From NCBI RefSeq assembly GCF_000720925.1, contig NZ_JOEE01000003.1, positions 62,001 through 126,000 of the forward strand: a stretch of DNA of 64,000 nucleotides, given 5' to 3'. Positions within the stretch are counted from its first letter, which is position 1. Every line of letters begins with the position of its first letter. Under the pieces are notes generated by a model that did no database searches, was not told where the DNA came from, and saw only the letters and a list, made by a program, of their open reading frames with translations. The DNA comes from Phycicoccus jejuensis (GTDB taxonomy: Bacteria; Actinomycetota; Actinomycetes; Actinomycetales; Dermatophilaceae). Below are positions 45,259-53,928 of the stretch, one piece after another. A program made the position numbers and the translations under genes.

Positions 45259-46502
45259 CCTCGCGGCGCCGCGCGGCGCGCATCGCCGCGCCGCTCCTGC
45301 TCGCGAGCACCGCCGTGCTCCCCTCGGCCGCACCGGCGCTCGCCTCCGCCGGATCCGCCCCGGCAGTGGCCGCGGTCCTGCCCTCCGCGGCCGAGCAGTG
45401 CGAGGAGGGACGGACCCAGTGGGTCACCGACACCCCGACGGCGCTCGTCCGGCTCGGCTCCCGCACCGCGTGGACGATGGCCACCGGGCGGGGCGTCACC
45501 GTCGCCGTCGTCGACAGCGGGGTCGCCCGCAACCAGCACTTCACCGGCTCCTCCGTGCTCGACGGGCGAAGCCTCGTCGGGGGGTCGGCCCGCACCGACA
45601 CCCGCCTGCACGGCACCGCGGTCGCCGGCATCATCGCCGCCCGGTCCGTCGGCTCGAAGTCCGGCGTCGAGGGCCTTGCCCCGAACGCCCGCATCCTCCC
45701 GGTCAAGGTCGTGTCCGACGAGCGCACCTCGCAGGAGGGGCCGGACACCGACGCCGGCACCCTCGCGGAGGGCATCCGGGCCGCGGTCGACGGCGGCGCG
45801 AAGGTCGTCAACGTCTCGCTGAGCACGGCCGGTGACGACTCCCGCCTGCGGTCGGCGGTCGAGCACGCGCAGAGCAAGGGGGCCCTCGTCGTCGCGGCCG
45901 CCGGGACGAGCACCGAGCAGGACCCCGTGCGCGGCCCCCGCTACCCCGCCGCCTACCCCGGCGTGCTCGGGGTCGGCGCCAGCGACGCGGACGACCGGCC
46001 GGCCAAGGGGTCGGTCACGGGGTCGCACGTCGACGTCGCGGCGCCCGGCACCGACGTGCTGACGACCTTCGGCGCGTGGGGCGACTGCTACCTGTCCTCC
46101 GACGAGGGGTCGACGAGCTACGCCACCGCGTACGTCAGCGCGGCGGCCGCCCTCCTCGCACAACGCTTCCCGTCCGAGGGGCCACAGCTGTGGGCCCACC
46201 GCCTCGAGGTCACCGCCGCCCGCGACCGGCGCGACGCGCGCGACGACGCCGTCGGCTGGGGCGTCATCCAGCCGGTCGAGGCGCTGACGGCGGTCCTCGA
46301 CGCCGGGATGGCCGGGCCACCGCTGCCCGGCACGACCGCCCCGCCGCGTGCGCAGGCCGCCACGACCCGCCTCGAGGTGCGCCCGGTCGCGGACCCGCGC
46401 GCCGGTGAGCGGCGGCAGGTGCTCTGGGTGGCCGTCGCGGCCGGCAGCGCCCTCACGGGGCTGGCGCTCGTGCGCCTCGCACGCCGACGCCGCACCGGCT
46501 GA
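45255..46502 (+). CDS. mycP: Mycosin, type VII secretion-associated serine protease
   Basis: 415 residues: signal peptide (to about 32), S8 domain with D87 (AVVDSGV), H119 (RLHGTAVAG) and S288 (GSTSYATAYVS), two outside cysteines that may pair (C49, C278), and a C-terminal membrane helix with an RRRR end. Last gene of the eccD-eccB-mycP operon. Mycosins stabilise the ESX complex and cleave some substrates. Confidence 0.94.
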   Translation: MTSRRRAARIAAPLLLASTAVLPSAAPALASAGSAPAVAAVLPSAAEQCEEGRTQWVTDTPTALVRLGSRTAWTMATGRGVTVAVVDSGVARNQHFTGSSVLDGRSLVGGSARTDTRLHGTAVAGIIAARSVGSKSGVEGLAPNARILPVKVVSDERTSQEGPDTDAGTLAEGIRAAVDGGAKVVNVSLSTAGDDSRLRSAVEHAQSKGALVVAAAGTSTEQDPVRGPRYPAAYPGVLGVGASDADDRPAKGSVTGSHVDVAAPGTDVLTTFGAWGDCYLSSDEGSTSYATAYVSAAAALLAQRFPSEGPQLWAHRLEVTAARDRRDARDDAVGWGVIQPVEALTAVLDAGMAGPPLPGTTAPPRAQAATTRLEVRPVADPRAGERRQVLWVAVAAGSALTGLALVRLARRRRTG

Positions 46503-46545
46503 ACCCGGGTGAGGGCACCCTCCGCGGTCTGGGAGGATGTCGGCC

Positions 46546-49176
46546 ATGACCGAGCACGCCTCCCCCACCGCCGCCTCCGCCATCCCGGACCGGCCGTCCC
46601 TCGACGGCCTGGAGGAGAAGTGGGGCGCGGTATGGCAGGAGCAGGGCACCTACGCCTTCGACCGCGAGGCCGCCCTCGCCGGTGACCGCTCGCAGGTGTT
46701 CTCCATCGACACCCCGCCGCCGACCGCCAGCGGCTCGCTGCACATGGGGCACGTGTTCAGCTACACACACACCGACTGCATGGCGCGCTACAAGCGGATG
46801 CGCGGGTTCAACGTCTTCTACCCGATCGGCTGGGACGACAACGGCCTTCCCACCGAGAAGCGCGTGCAGAACTACTACGGCGTGCGCGGCGACGCGTCGC
46901 TGCACCACGACCCGGACTTCGAGCCGCCCTTCCGCGGCAACGCCAAGAGCACGAAGGCCGCCGACGAGATGCCCATCTCGCGCCAGAACTTCATCGAGCT
47001 GTGCGACGAGCTGACCGTCAAGGACGAGGAGGCGTTCGAGTCCCTCTTCCGCCGGATCGGCCACAGCTACGACTGGTCCATCGGCTACCGGACGATCGAC
47101 GACCACTCGCGTGCCACCTCGCAGCAGGCGTTCCTCCGTAACGTCCGTCGCGGCGAGGCCTACCAGTCCGAGGCCCCCGGCCTCTGGGACGTCACGTTCC
47201 AGACCGCCGTCGCGCAGGCCGAGCTCGAGGCCCGCGACTACCCCGGCGCCTACCACCGCGTGGCGTTCCACGGCGCCGACGGCCCGGTGCACATCGAGAC
47301 CACGCGCCCCGAGCTCATCCCCAGCTGCGTGGCCCTCATCGCCCACCCGGACGACGAGCGCTACCAACCGCTGTTCGGCACGACCGTGCGCACGCCGCTC
47401 TTCGGTGTCGAGGTGCCGGTCGTGGCGCACCCCGCCGCCGAGATGGACAAGGGCGCGGGCATCGCGATGTGCTGCACGTTCGGCGACCTGACCGACGTGC
47501 TCTGGTGGCGTGAGCTCCGCCTGCCGACCCGCTCGCTGGTGACGCGCAGCGGCCGCATGCAGTCCGAGACCCCCGAGTGGCTCGTCGGCTCGGCGGGCGA
47601 GGCCCTCTACGCCGAGCAGGTCGCGGGCAAGACCGCGTTCTCGGCGCGCGAGGCCATCGTCGGCGCGCTGCGCGAGTCCGGGGACCTCGACGGCGAACCG
47701 AAGCCGACGCAGCGCAAGGCCAACTTCTACGAGCGCGGCGAGAAGCCGCTCGAGATCGTCACGACCCGCCAGTGGTACATCCGCAACGGCGGGCGCGAGG
47801 CCGACCTCAACGCGGCCCTGGTGGCCCGCGGCGAGGAGGTCGACTTCCACCCCGGCTTCATGCGCAACCGCTACTCCAACTGGGTCCAGGGACTCAACGG
47901 CGACTGGCTCGTCTCGCGCCAGCGCTTCTTCGGCGTGCCGATCCCCGTCTGGTACCCGGTCGACGCCGACGGCGAGCCGGACCACGACCACCCGATCCTC
48001 CCCGACGAGTCCGAGCTGCCCGTCGACCCCGCGGCGAACCCGCCGGCCGGCTACACCGAGGACCAGCGCGGCGTGCCCGGCGGCTTCGTCGGCGACCCCG
48101 ACATCCTCGACACCTGGGCCACCTCCTCGCTGAGCCCTCAGATCGCCGCCGGCTGGCGCGGCCGTGACGGCGTCGACCCGGACCCGTTGTTCGAGAAGGT
48201 CTTCCCGATGGACGTGCGCCCCCAGGGCCACGACATCATCCGCACCTGGCTGTTCTCGACGGTCGTGCGCGCGCACTTCGAGCACGACAGCGTGCCGTGG
48301 ACGAACGCCGCCATCTCGGGCTGGATCCTCGACCCGGACCGCAAGAAGATGAGCAAGTCCAAGGGCAACGTCGTGACGCCCGAGGACCTCCTCAAGGAGC
48401 ACTCGGCCGATGCCGTGCGCTACTGGGCGGCCAGCGGTCGCCTCGGCGCCGACGCCGCCTACGACGTCGGGCAGATCAAGGTCGGCCGGCGGCTGGCCAT
48501 CAAGGTCCTCAACGCGAGCAAGTTCGCCCTCTCCTTCGGCGACGTCGAGGGCGACCTCGCCGCGCAGGTCACCGACCCGCTCGACCTGTCGGTGCTCGCC
48601 GCGCTGCGCGAGGTCGTCGAGAAGGCGACCGCCGGCTTCGAGGGCTGGGACCACACCCGCGCCCTCGAGGTGACCGAGTCGTTCTTCTGGACCTTCTGCG
48701 ACGACTACCTCGAGCTCGTCAAGGACCGCGCCTACGGCTCGCGCGGCGACGCCGAGGCCGCCTCCGCCCGCGCCACGCTGCGCCTCGTCCTCGACGTCGT
48801 CCTGCGCCTGCTGGCGCCGGTCCTCCCGTACGTCACCGAGGAGGTCTGGAGCTGGTTCCACGAGGGCACGGTGCACCGCGCGCCGTGGCCGACCGCCGAC
48901 GAGGTGCCGGCCGGTGGTGACCCCGCTGCGCTGCCCGCCGTCGGGGCCGCCCTCGCGGTCGTCCGCAAGGCGAAGTCCGAGGCCAAGGTCGGGATGCGGG
49001 CCGAGGTGCCCACCGCGACGATCGTCGCCCCGGCCGCGCTGCTCGAGCACCTGCGCGCCGGCGAGGCGGACCTGCGGGCCGCCGGCCGGCTCACCGGGTC
49101 GCTCGAGTGGGCCGAGGGCGAGGAGGTCGCGACCCGCGACCTCGAGCTCGTCCCGGTCCCCAAGCCGACCGCCTGA
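46546..49176 (+). CDS. valS: Valyl-tRNA synthetase
   Basis: 876 residues. HIGH-class motif HMGH (66-69), KMSKS (601-605) and an editing domain between. It lacks the long C-terminal coiled coil of some ValRS, ending shortly after EEVATRDLELVPVPK. The start ATG 46546 is 9 bases after GGGAGG; ATG 46537 is too close to it. It charges tRNA-Val. The usual actinobacterial neighbour folC is 30 kb away here, because the T7SS and B12 regions lie between. Confidence 0.97.
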   Translation: MTEHASPTAASAIPDRPSLDGLEEKWGAVWQEQGTYAFDREAALAGDRSQVFSIDTPPPTASGSLHMGHVFSYTHTDCMARYKRMRGFNVFYPIGWDDNGLPTEKRVQNYYGVRGDASLHHDPDFEPPFRGNAKSTKAADEMPISRQNFIELCDELTVKDEEAFESLFRRIGHSYDWSIGYRTIDDHSRATSQQAFLRNVRRGEAYQSEAPGLWDVTFQTAVAQAELEARDYPGAYHRVAFHGADGPVHIETTRPELIPSCVALIAHPDDERYQPLFGTTVRTPLFGVEVPVVAHPAAEMDKGAGIAMCCTFGDLTDVLWWRELRLPTRSLVTRSGRMQSETPEWLVGSAGEALYAEQVAGKTAFSAREAIVGALRESGDLDGEPKPTQRKANFYERGEKPLEIVTTRQWYIRNGGREADLNAALVARGEEVDFHPGFMRNRYSNWVQGLNGDWLVSRQRFFGVPIPVWYPVDADGEPDHDHPILPDESELPVDPAANPPAGYTEDQRGVPGGFVGDPDILDTWATSSLSPQIAAGWRGRDGVDPDPLFEKVFPMDVRPQGHDIIRTWLFSTVVRAHFEHDSVPWTNAAISGWILDPDRKKMSKSKGNVVTPEDLLKEHSADAVRYWAASGRLGADAAYDVGQIKVGRRLAIKVLNASKFALSFGDVEGDLAAQVTDPLDLSVLAALREVVEKATAGFEGWDHTRALEVTESFFWTFCDDYLELVKDRAYGSRGDAEAASARATLRLVLDVVLRLLAPVLPYVTEEVWSWFHEGTVHRAPWPTADEVPAGGDPAALPAVGAALAVVRKAKSEAKVGMRAEVPTATIVAPAALLEHLRAGEADLRAAGRLTGSLEWAEGEEVATRDLELVPVPKPTA

Positions 49177-49201
49177 GGCCCCGTCTCTCGCCGGGTGCGC
49201 C

Positions 49202-49285
49202 CTCACCCGTCGAGTGAACAGGACACGCCGTCTGCGGAGCCCCGCACGCGGCGTGTCCTGTTCACTCGACGGGGTTCAGGCGGGC
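49202..49285. repeat. 84-bp hairpin repeat, copy 1
   Basis: 25-bp perfect arms (49206-49230, 49249-49273) enclose an 18-nt loop that has its own 5-bp stem (TGCGG/CCGCA). The same 84 bases recur at 49590-49673 with one change (C49243 to T49631). It lies 26 bases after the valS stop and its right arm contains the stop of the small gene at 49262-49558, so it may terminate both. Confidence 0.9.
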
Positions 49286-49558
49286 GGGCGGGGGCGCCAG
49301 CGCAGGCGGACCCGCTCCGGCGCCCAGGCCGAGGCAGAGGGGGGCTACACCGAGCGCGAGGGGCATCGGCACCGCCGCCGCCAGCAGCCGCCCCAGCCAG
49401 AAGCCGACGGCGGCCCCGAGCAGCGCGTGCCGCGCGAGGTGCCGGCGGTCCGTGCGGACCGCGTAGGCGGTGCCGACCGGCGAGAGGACGACGACACGGC
49501 CGAGCTCCTCGACGAGCGCGGCGGCTCGTCCCGGGGCGAGGTCCGGCGGCAGCGGCAC
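49262..49558 (-). CDS. Small membrane protein, hypothetical
   Basis: 98 residues with two hydrophobic helices (about 46-64 and 66-84). GTG 49558 is six bases after a -10-like TAGGCT (49570-49565), a leaderless start. The last codons (NPVE and stop) come from inside the repeat arm, so the present C-terminus was set by the repeat. No family recognised. Confidence 0.65.
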   Translation of the reverse strand: MPLPPDLAPGRAAALVEELGRVVVLSPVGTAYAVRTDRRHLARHALLGAAVGFWLGRLLAAAVPMPLALGVAPLCLGLGAGAGPPALAPPPARLNPVE

Positions 49559-49589
49559 GAGCGCAGCCTAGACCGCGCGCCCGGGCACT

Positions 49590-49673
49590 CTCACCCGTCG
49601 AGTGAACAGGACACGCCGTCTGCGGAGCCCTGCACGCGGCGTGTCCTGTTCACTCGACGGGGTTCAGGCGGGC
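49590..49673. repeat. 84-bp hairpin repeat, copy 2
   Basis: 83 of 84 bases match copy 1, exactly 388 bases further on. Arms 49594-49618 and 49637-49661. It carries the TGA (49666-49664) of the C39-like gene. Position fits a terminator for that gene, just upstream of the small gene's promoter. Confidence 0.9.
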
Positions 49674-50347
49674 ATCGGGCCGAGGGACGGGGCGCCCTGG
49701 CGTGCCTCGACGCGGCGCAGACCCGTCGGCCGCACCGCCACCCAGGGGACGTCCCAGCCGGACAGGCGCATCCGGTGCTGCACGACCTCGTCCCGGCGCA
49801 GGTGGCCCACGCGGCCGGTCCCGGGGTCGTAGACGTCGAGCATCCGGTCGCCGTCGCCGGGCAGGACGAGGACGATGTGGCGCGGCAGCACCGCGTTGCC
49901 GATGTACAGCAGCGCCGGCTCGCCGTCAGCGACGACCTGCTGGAGGGTCTCGAAGCGCTCGACCAGCCCGTACTCGTCGGCGCCGCGCAGCAGGTCGAGC
50001 GTGTAACGGGTCCCGAGACGGGCCGCCCCGAACTCCAGCTCGCGCAGCGCCCCCCACGGCGGCGTACCGAGCGCCCGCGGCCACGGCAGGTTCGGGCGCC
50101 GACCGCCCGAGAGCACCCCGTTCGTGCGCCGCATGACGACCCGCTCGTACGCGGCGAAGCGCTCGGCCTGGGTGGCCCCCGCCGGTGAGCCGGGCGGGTG
50201 CGGGTCGCCCGTCCGGACCCACGACGCGAAGACCGGGTCGACGAGCATCCGCGCGACGGTCAGGCACGCCGACCCGCAGGTCACCGGCGACTGCTGCACC
50301 GGGCCGGTGTCGCCGGCCCGCAGCCGGAAGGTCGTCGCCACGGGCAC
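49664..50347 (-). CDS. Predicted papain-like (C39-type) cysteine peptidase
   Basis: 227 residues from GTG 50347 (GGGAGGGG upstream). The N-terminal QQSPVTCGSACLTVARM places a cysteine where C39 peptidases have their nucleophile. LPRHIVLVLPGD supplies a histidine and LDVYDPGTGRV an Asp, in the C39 order Cys-His-Asp. No signal peptide or transporter domain, so this is not a bacteriocin exporter. The target is unknown. Divergent from the DUF4129/MoxR operon 54 bases away, which may hint at joint regulation. Confidence 0.7.
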   Translation of the reverse strand: MPVATTFRLRAGDTGPVQQSPVTCGSACLTVARMLVDPVFASWVRTGDPHPPGSPAGATQAERFAAYERVVMRRTNGVLSGGRRPNLPWPRALGTPPWGALRELEFGAARLGTRYTLDLLRGADEYGLVERFETLQQVVADGEPALLYIGNAVLPRHIVLVLPGDGDRMLDVYDPGTGRVGHLRRDEVVQHRMRLSGWDVPWVAVRPTGLRRVEARQGAPSLGPMPA

Positions 50348-50401
50348 ATCGTCCCCTCCCGGTCCCCCTCTCGCCAAGCCGCGTGTGGTTGGGTGTGTCG
50401 C

Positions 50402-51139
50402 GTGGGGGAGGCACGACGCAGTGACCGCGCCCGGCGGAGCCGGGTCGCCCTGGGGGCGACCGCGGCCGCCGCGGCGCTGCTGGCCGTCTGGGCGGCCTCG
50501 GTCCCCGGCATCCCGCGGGTCATCAGCGGCCCGCACCTCGGCCCCGTGACGCAGTACGGCGCCGACGACGACGTCTTCCGCCCCTCCTCGGAGGTCGACG
50601 CCCGGGCCTTCCGCTCCGCCTCGGTCAACGGCGACTCCCTCGCGGCGCTCGTCGGGTGGACCGCGGTGGGCCTCGTCGGGCTCGCGCTCCTCGTGGTCCT
50701 CGTCCTCGTCCTGCGGGCGCTGCTCCGCTCGCTCCAGGGGCCGCGCGCCGTCGAGGCCGACGACACGGCCGGGCCGGACCTGGCCCGGCTGGGCACGGCG
50801 CTCTCGGAGGACGCGGAGGAGCGGCTGGTCGTGCTCGGGCGGGGCACGCCGGCGGAGGGCATCATCGCGGCGTGGGACCGGCTCGAGGACACGCTGCGGG
50901 GCGCCGGCCTCACCCTCAGCGCGTCGCGCACCTCGACGGAGACCGCCGTGGGCGTGCTGCGCCGCTTCGAGGTCGACGAGGAGACCCTGCAGTCGCTGGC
51001 GGCCCTCTACCGTGAGGCAGCCTGGTCGCACCACGAGCTGACCGAGGACCACCGGGCCACGGCGGAGGCTGCCCTGACCCGCCTCGGCGCCGACCTGCGC
51101 GCCGCCGTCGAACGGCAGGAGGCCGGATCCCGTGCGTGA
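50402..51139 (+). CDS. DUF4129 domain protein with two membrane helices
   Basis: 245 residues; GTG 50402 used, GTG 50393 possible. Helices at about 12-32 and 80-102. The C-terminal half carries the DUF4129 pattern (IIAAWDRLEDTLRGAGL ... ETAVGVLRRF ... LAALYREAAWSHHELTE). DUF4129 proteins usually accompany MoxR and DUF58 genes, as here. Overlaps the next gene by eight bases. Confidence 0.85.
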   Translation: MGEARRSDRARRSRVALGATAAAAALLAVWAASVPGIPRVISGPHLGPVTQYGADDDVFRPSSEVDARAFRSASVNGDSLAALVGWTAVGLVGLALLVVLVLVLRALLRSLQGPRAVEADDTAGPDLARLGTALSEDAEERLVVLGRGTPAEGIIAAWDRLEDTLRGAGLTLSASRTSTETAVGVLRRFEVDEETLQSLAALYREAAWSHHELTEDHRATAEAALTRLGADLRAAVERQEAGSRA

Positions 51140-51620
51140 CCTGCACCTGACCCGAGGCCGGGTCGTCGGCCTCGGCGTGGCCGGCGTCGCGCTGGTCGCG
51201 CTCGTCCTCGTCCGCGGCGTCGTCGTGCTCGCGGCGGCCGCGGCGGTCGTCCTCGTCGTCTCGCTCATCGGGCTGCTCGTGCCCCTGCAGCGCGACGACG
51301 GCGTCGACTGGGACTGGCTCCCCCGCCGGGCCGACGAGGTCCCGCCCGAGCCCGGGATCGGTGCCCTCCGCCGGCTGCTGGCCCCGAACCGGACGGACAC
51401 GAGCGCCCCGGCCGAGCTCCAGGAGCTCGTGCGCTCGTTGACCGCCGAGCGGCTCGGCGCAGCCGCGGGCCGCCCCGTGACCCCGCCCGACGGAGCCCTC
51501 GCCCGCTACCTCGCGGCGCCACCGCGCCGCCTGACCCCCCAGGACGCCGAGGCGGTCATCGCCGACCTCGAGTCGCTGCGCCCGACGCAGACCGTGACCC
51601 CGACGAAGGAGACCGCATGA
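51132..51620 (+). CDS. Membrane protein of the MoxR/DUF58 operon, hypothetical
   Basis: 162 residues from GTG 51132, two adjacent N-terminal membrane helices (about 10-52) and a soluble, proline-rich C-terminal part. No family is recognised beyond its constant place between DUF4129 and MoxR in related operons. Coupled to MoxR by ATGA overlap. Confidence 0.78.
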   Translation: MRDLHLTRGRVVGLGVAGVALVALVLVRGVVVLAAAAAVVLVVSLIGLLVPLQRDDGVDWDWLPRRADEVPPEPGIGALRRLLAPNRTDTSAPAELQELVRSLTAERLGAAAGRPVTPPDGALARYLAAPPRRLTPQDAEAVIADLESLRPTQTVTPTKETA

Positions 51621-52582
51621 CCGACCTCGCCACGACCCACCGACGCGCCGTCGCCGTCCTCGACGAGGTCGACACCGTCGTCGTCGGCAAGCGGGCGGCC
51701 ACCGAGGTCGTCGTCGCGGCGGTCCTCGCGGGCGGGCACGTCCTCCTCGAGGACTACCCCGGGCTCGGCAAGACGCTCGCGGCGCGCACCCTCGCGCAGG
51801 CGCTCGGCCTCGACTTCACCCGGGCGCAGTTCACCCCCGACCTGCTGCCCTCCGACCTCACCGGCAGCTTCGTCTACGACCAGGGCGAGCGGCGCTTCGA
51901 GTTCCGTCAGGGCCCGGTCTTCACCGGCCTGCTGCTCGCCGACGAGATCAACCGGACGCCCCCGAAGACGCAGGCCGCGCTGCTCGAGGCGATGCAGGAG
52001 GGGCAGGTCACCGTCGAGGGCCAGACCTTCCGGCTGCCGCGGCCGTTCCACGTGCTCGCGACCGCCAACCCCGTCGAGTACGAGGGCACCTACCCGCTGC
52101 CCGAGGCGCAGCTGGACCGCTTCCTCGTCCGGGTCGCCTTCGGCTACCCCGACGCCGACGAGGAGTGGCAGGTCCTCGGCCGTCGCCTCGAGCGACGCCG
52201 CGAGGAGCAGGAGGCCCGCCGCGTCGTCGACGCCGCCGAGCTGCTCGAGCTGCAGGCCTCCCTCGAGGACGTCACCGTCTCGCCCGAGGTCGGGCGGTAC
52301 TGCGTCGCCCTCGCCCGGGCCACCCGTGAGCACGAGCACGTGCTGATGGGCTCCTCCCCCCGTGGCTCGCTCGGCCTCATGCTCGTGGCGCGCGGCCTGG
52401 CCGTCGTCCGCGGCCGTGACTACGTCGCCCCCGACGACGTCAAGGCCGTCGCCCCCGCCGTCCTCGAGCACCGCGTCGTCGTCCGGCCCGAGCTGTGGAT
52501 GGGCGAGGTCACCTCGGCCACCGTCGTCGCGGACGTCCTGCGCACCGTCCGCACCCCGCGCACGACGGCCCGCACGGCGTGA
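51617..52582 (+). CDS. MoxR family AAA+ ATPase
   Basis: 321 residues. Walker A EDYPGLGKT, Walker B LLADEINRTPPK, sensor 1 VLATANPVEYEGTYPLPEAQ and the MoxR lid are present. MoxR ATPases act as chaperones that activate or insert partner proteins, often with DUF58 proteins. The stop overlaps the DUF58 start. Confidence 0.95.
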   Translation: MTDLATTHRRAVAVLDEVDTVVVGKRAATEVVVAAVLAGGHVLLEDYPGLGKTLAARTLAQALGLDFTRAQFTPDLLPSDLTGSFVYDQGERRFEFRQGPVFTGLLLADEINRTPPKTQAALLEAMQEGQVTVEGQTFRLPRPFHVLATANPVEYEGTYPLPEAQLDRFLVRVAFGYPDADEEWQVLGRRLERRREEQEARRVVDAAELLELQASLEDVTVSPEVGRYCVALARATREHEHVLMGSSPRGSLGLMLVARGLAVVRGRDYVAPDDVKAVAPAVLEHRVVVRPELWMGEVTSATVVADVLRTVRTPRTTARTA

Positions 52583-53928
52583 CCGGCGGGTGGCGCCCCA
52601 CCCGAGCGCTCGGTCGGGCCCTGCTCGTCGGGCTGCTCGTGCTCGTCGTGGGCGTCGCGTTCGGGCGCGGTGACCTCGTCGTCGTCGGCGTGCCGCTCCT
52701 CGGGGCGGCCGCGTGGTCGCTCGTCACGCGCCCCCGCCGGGCGCCCCGGGTGCAGTCGTCGGTCGACCCGCTCGTGGTGCGCGAGGGCGAGTCGTTCGTG
52801 TGGCGGCTGGACCTCGCGCCCGTCCCCGGGCTGCGCGACGTCGTCGCCCACCTGCCCGCCGACCGCTGGGGGCGCTCGACGCCTCGGCACGGTCACGTGG
52901 CCGCGGCGACCGAGGGCCTGCAGCCGCACGAGCTGGTGCCGCTCGGGGTCGAGGTCGAGGCGCTGCGGTGGGGCTCGCGCCGGGTCGGACCCGCCCAGGT
53001 CGCCGGCTTCGGCGACCTCGGCGGACTCGTGTGGCTCTCGCCCGAGCAGCTGCGCGGGGCCGTGACCGTCGTGCCGCACCCGGGCCGGTTCTCCTCGCGT
53101 GCCGGCCTGCCGCACCCGTCCGGCCTCGTCGGGCAGCACCGCTCGAACCGGCAGGGCTCCGGCACCGAGCTCGCCGACCTGCGCCCGTTCCGCACCGGCG
53201 ACCGGCTGCGCCGCATCAGCTGGCCGGTGTCGCTGCGGACCGGCACCCTCCACGTCACGACGACCCACGCCGACCAGGACGCCGAGGTCCGCCTCCTCGT
53301 CGACGCGCTGCGCGACGTCGGCGTGCCCGACACCGACACCGGTCGCCGCTCGAGCCTCGACGTCGCGGTCGACGCCGCCGGTGCGCTCGCCGCCCACTAC
53401 CTCTCGACCGGCGACCGGGTGGGCGTGTCGGTCCTCGGGGGCGGCGGGGTCGTCGACGTCCCGGCGGTCGGCGGGCACCACCAGCTGACCCGCATCCTCC
53501 TCGGCGTCGGCCGGGCCGAGCCCTCCGGCGGCTCGGTCGGTGAGGAGCGCGCCCTGCGGGCCCAGCTGCGCCGGTCGGTGCCACCCGGCGCCGTCGTCGT
53601 CATCCTCTCGGCGCTCGTGTCGGCCGAGCCGCTCGCTCACGCCGTCCGCCTGGCCCGCAGCGGGCACGTCGTCCTCGTCGTCGACACCCTGCCGGGGCAC
53701 CTGGCGACCCCCGACGCCGACCCCGCCGCGCTCGTCGCCGCCACGGGCATCGAGGACCCGCGGCTGGCGTCCCTCACGTGGCGGCTGCGGCTGCTGGAGC
53801 GTGAGCGGGAGGCCCACCGCTGCGCGCGGGCCGGGGTGCCGGTCGTCCCCTGGGGCGCCGACGGCGCCCTCGACACGGTGCTGCGCGGCATCGGACGTCG
53901 GCCCCGCACGGCAGGAGCAGCCCGATGA
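52579..53928 (+). CDS. DUF58 domain protein
   Basis: 449 residues from GTG 52579 (GTGA overlap). Two N-terminal membrane helices (about 11-50), then the DUF58 core ELADLRPFRTGDRLRRISWP and a von Willebrand A-like region (VAVDAAGALAAHYL and on to VSVLGGGGVVDV). The usual partner of MoxR. Probably membrane-bound with a cytoplasmic MoxR-binding domain. Confidence 0.93.
   Translation: MTGGWRPTRALGRALLVGLLVLVVGVAFGRGDLVVVGVPLLGAAAWSLVTRPRRAPRVQSSVDPLVVREGESFVWRLDLAPVPGLRDVVAHLPADRWGRSTPRHGHVAAATEGLQPHELVPLGVEVEALRWGSRRVGPAQVAGFGDLGGLVWLSPEQLRGAVTVVPHPGRFSSRAGLPHPSGLVGQHRSNRQGSGTELADLRPFRTGDRLRRISWPVSLRTGTLHVTTTHADQDAEVRLLVDALRDVGVPDTDTGRRSSLDVAVDAAGALAAHYLSTGDRVGVSVLGGGGVVDVPAVGGHHQLTRILLGVGRAEPSGGSVGEERALRAQLRRSVPPGAVVVILSALVSAEPLAHAVRLARSGHVVLVVDTLPGHLATPDADPAALVAATGIEDPRLASLTWRLRLLEREREAHRCARAGVPVVPWGADGALDTVLRGIGRRPRTAGAAR

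Noticed and set aside
46546..49176. T-box or attenuator upstream of valS
   Set aside because: Only 43 bases separate valS from the mycosin gene, with no T-box core sequence.
49664..50347. C39 peptidase as part of a bacteriocin export system
   Set aside because: No transporter membrane or ATPase domain is fused or adjacent, and no GG-leader peptide gene was seen nearby.
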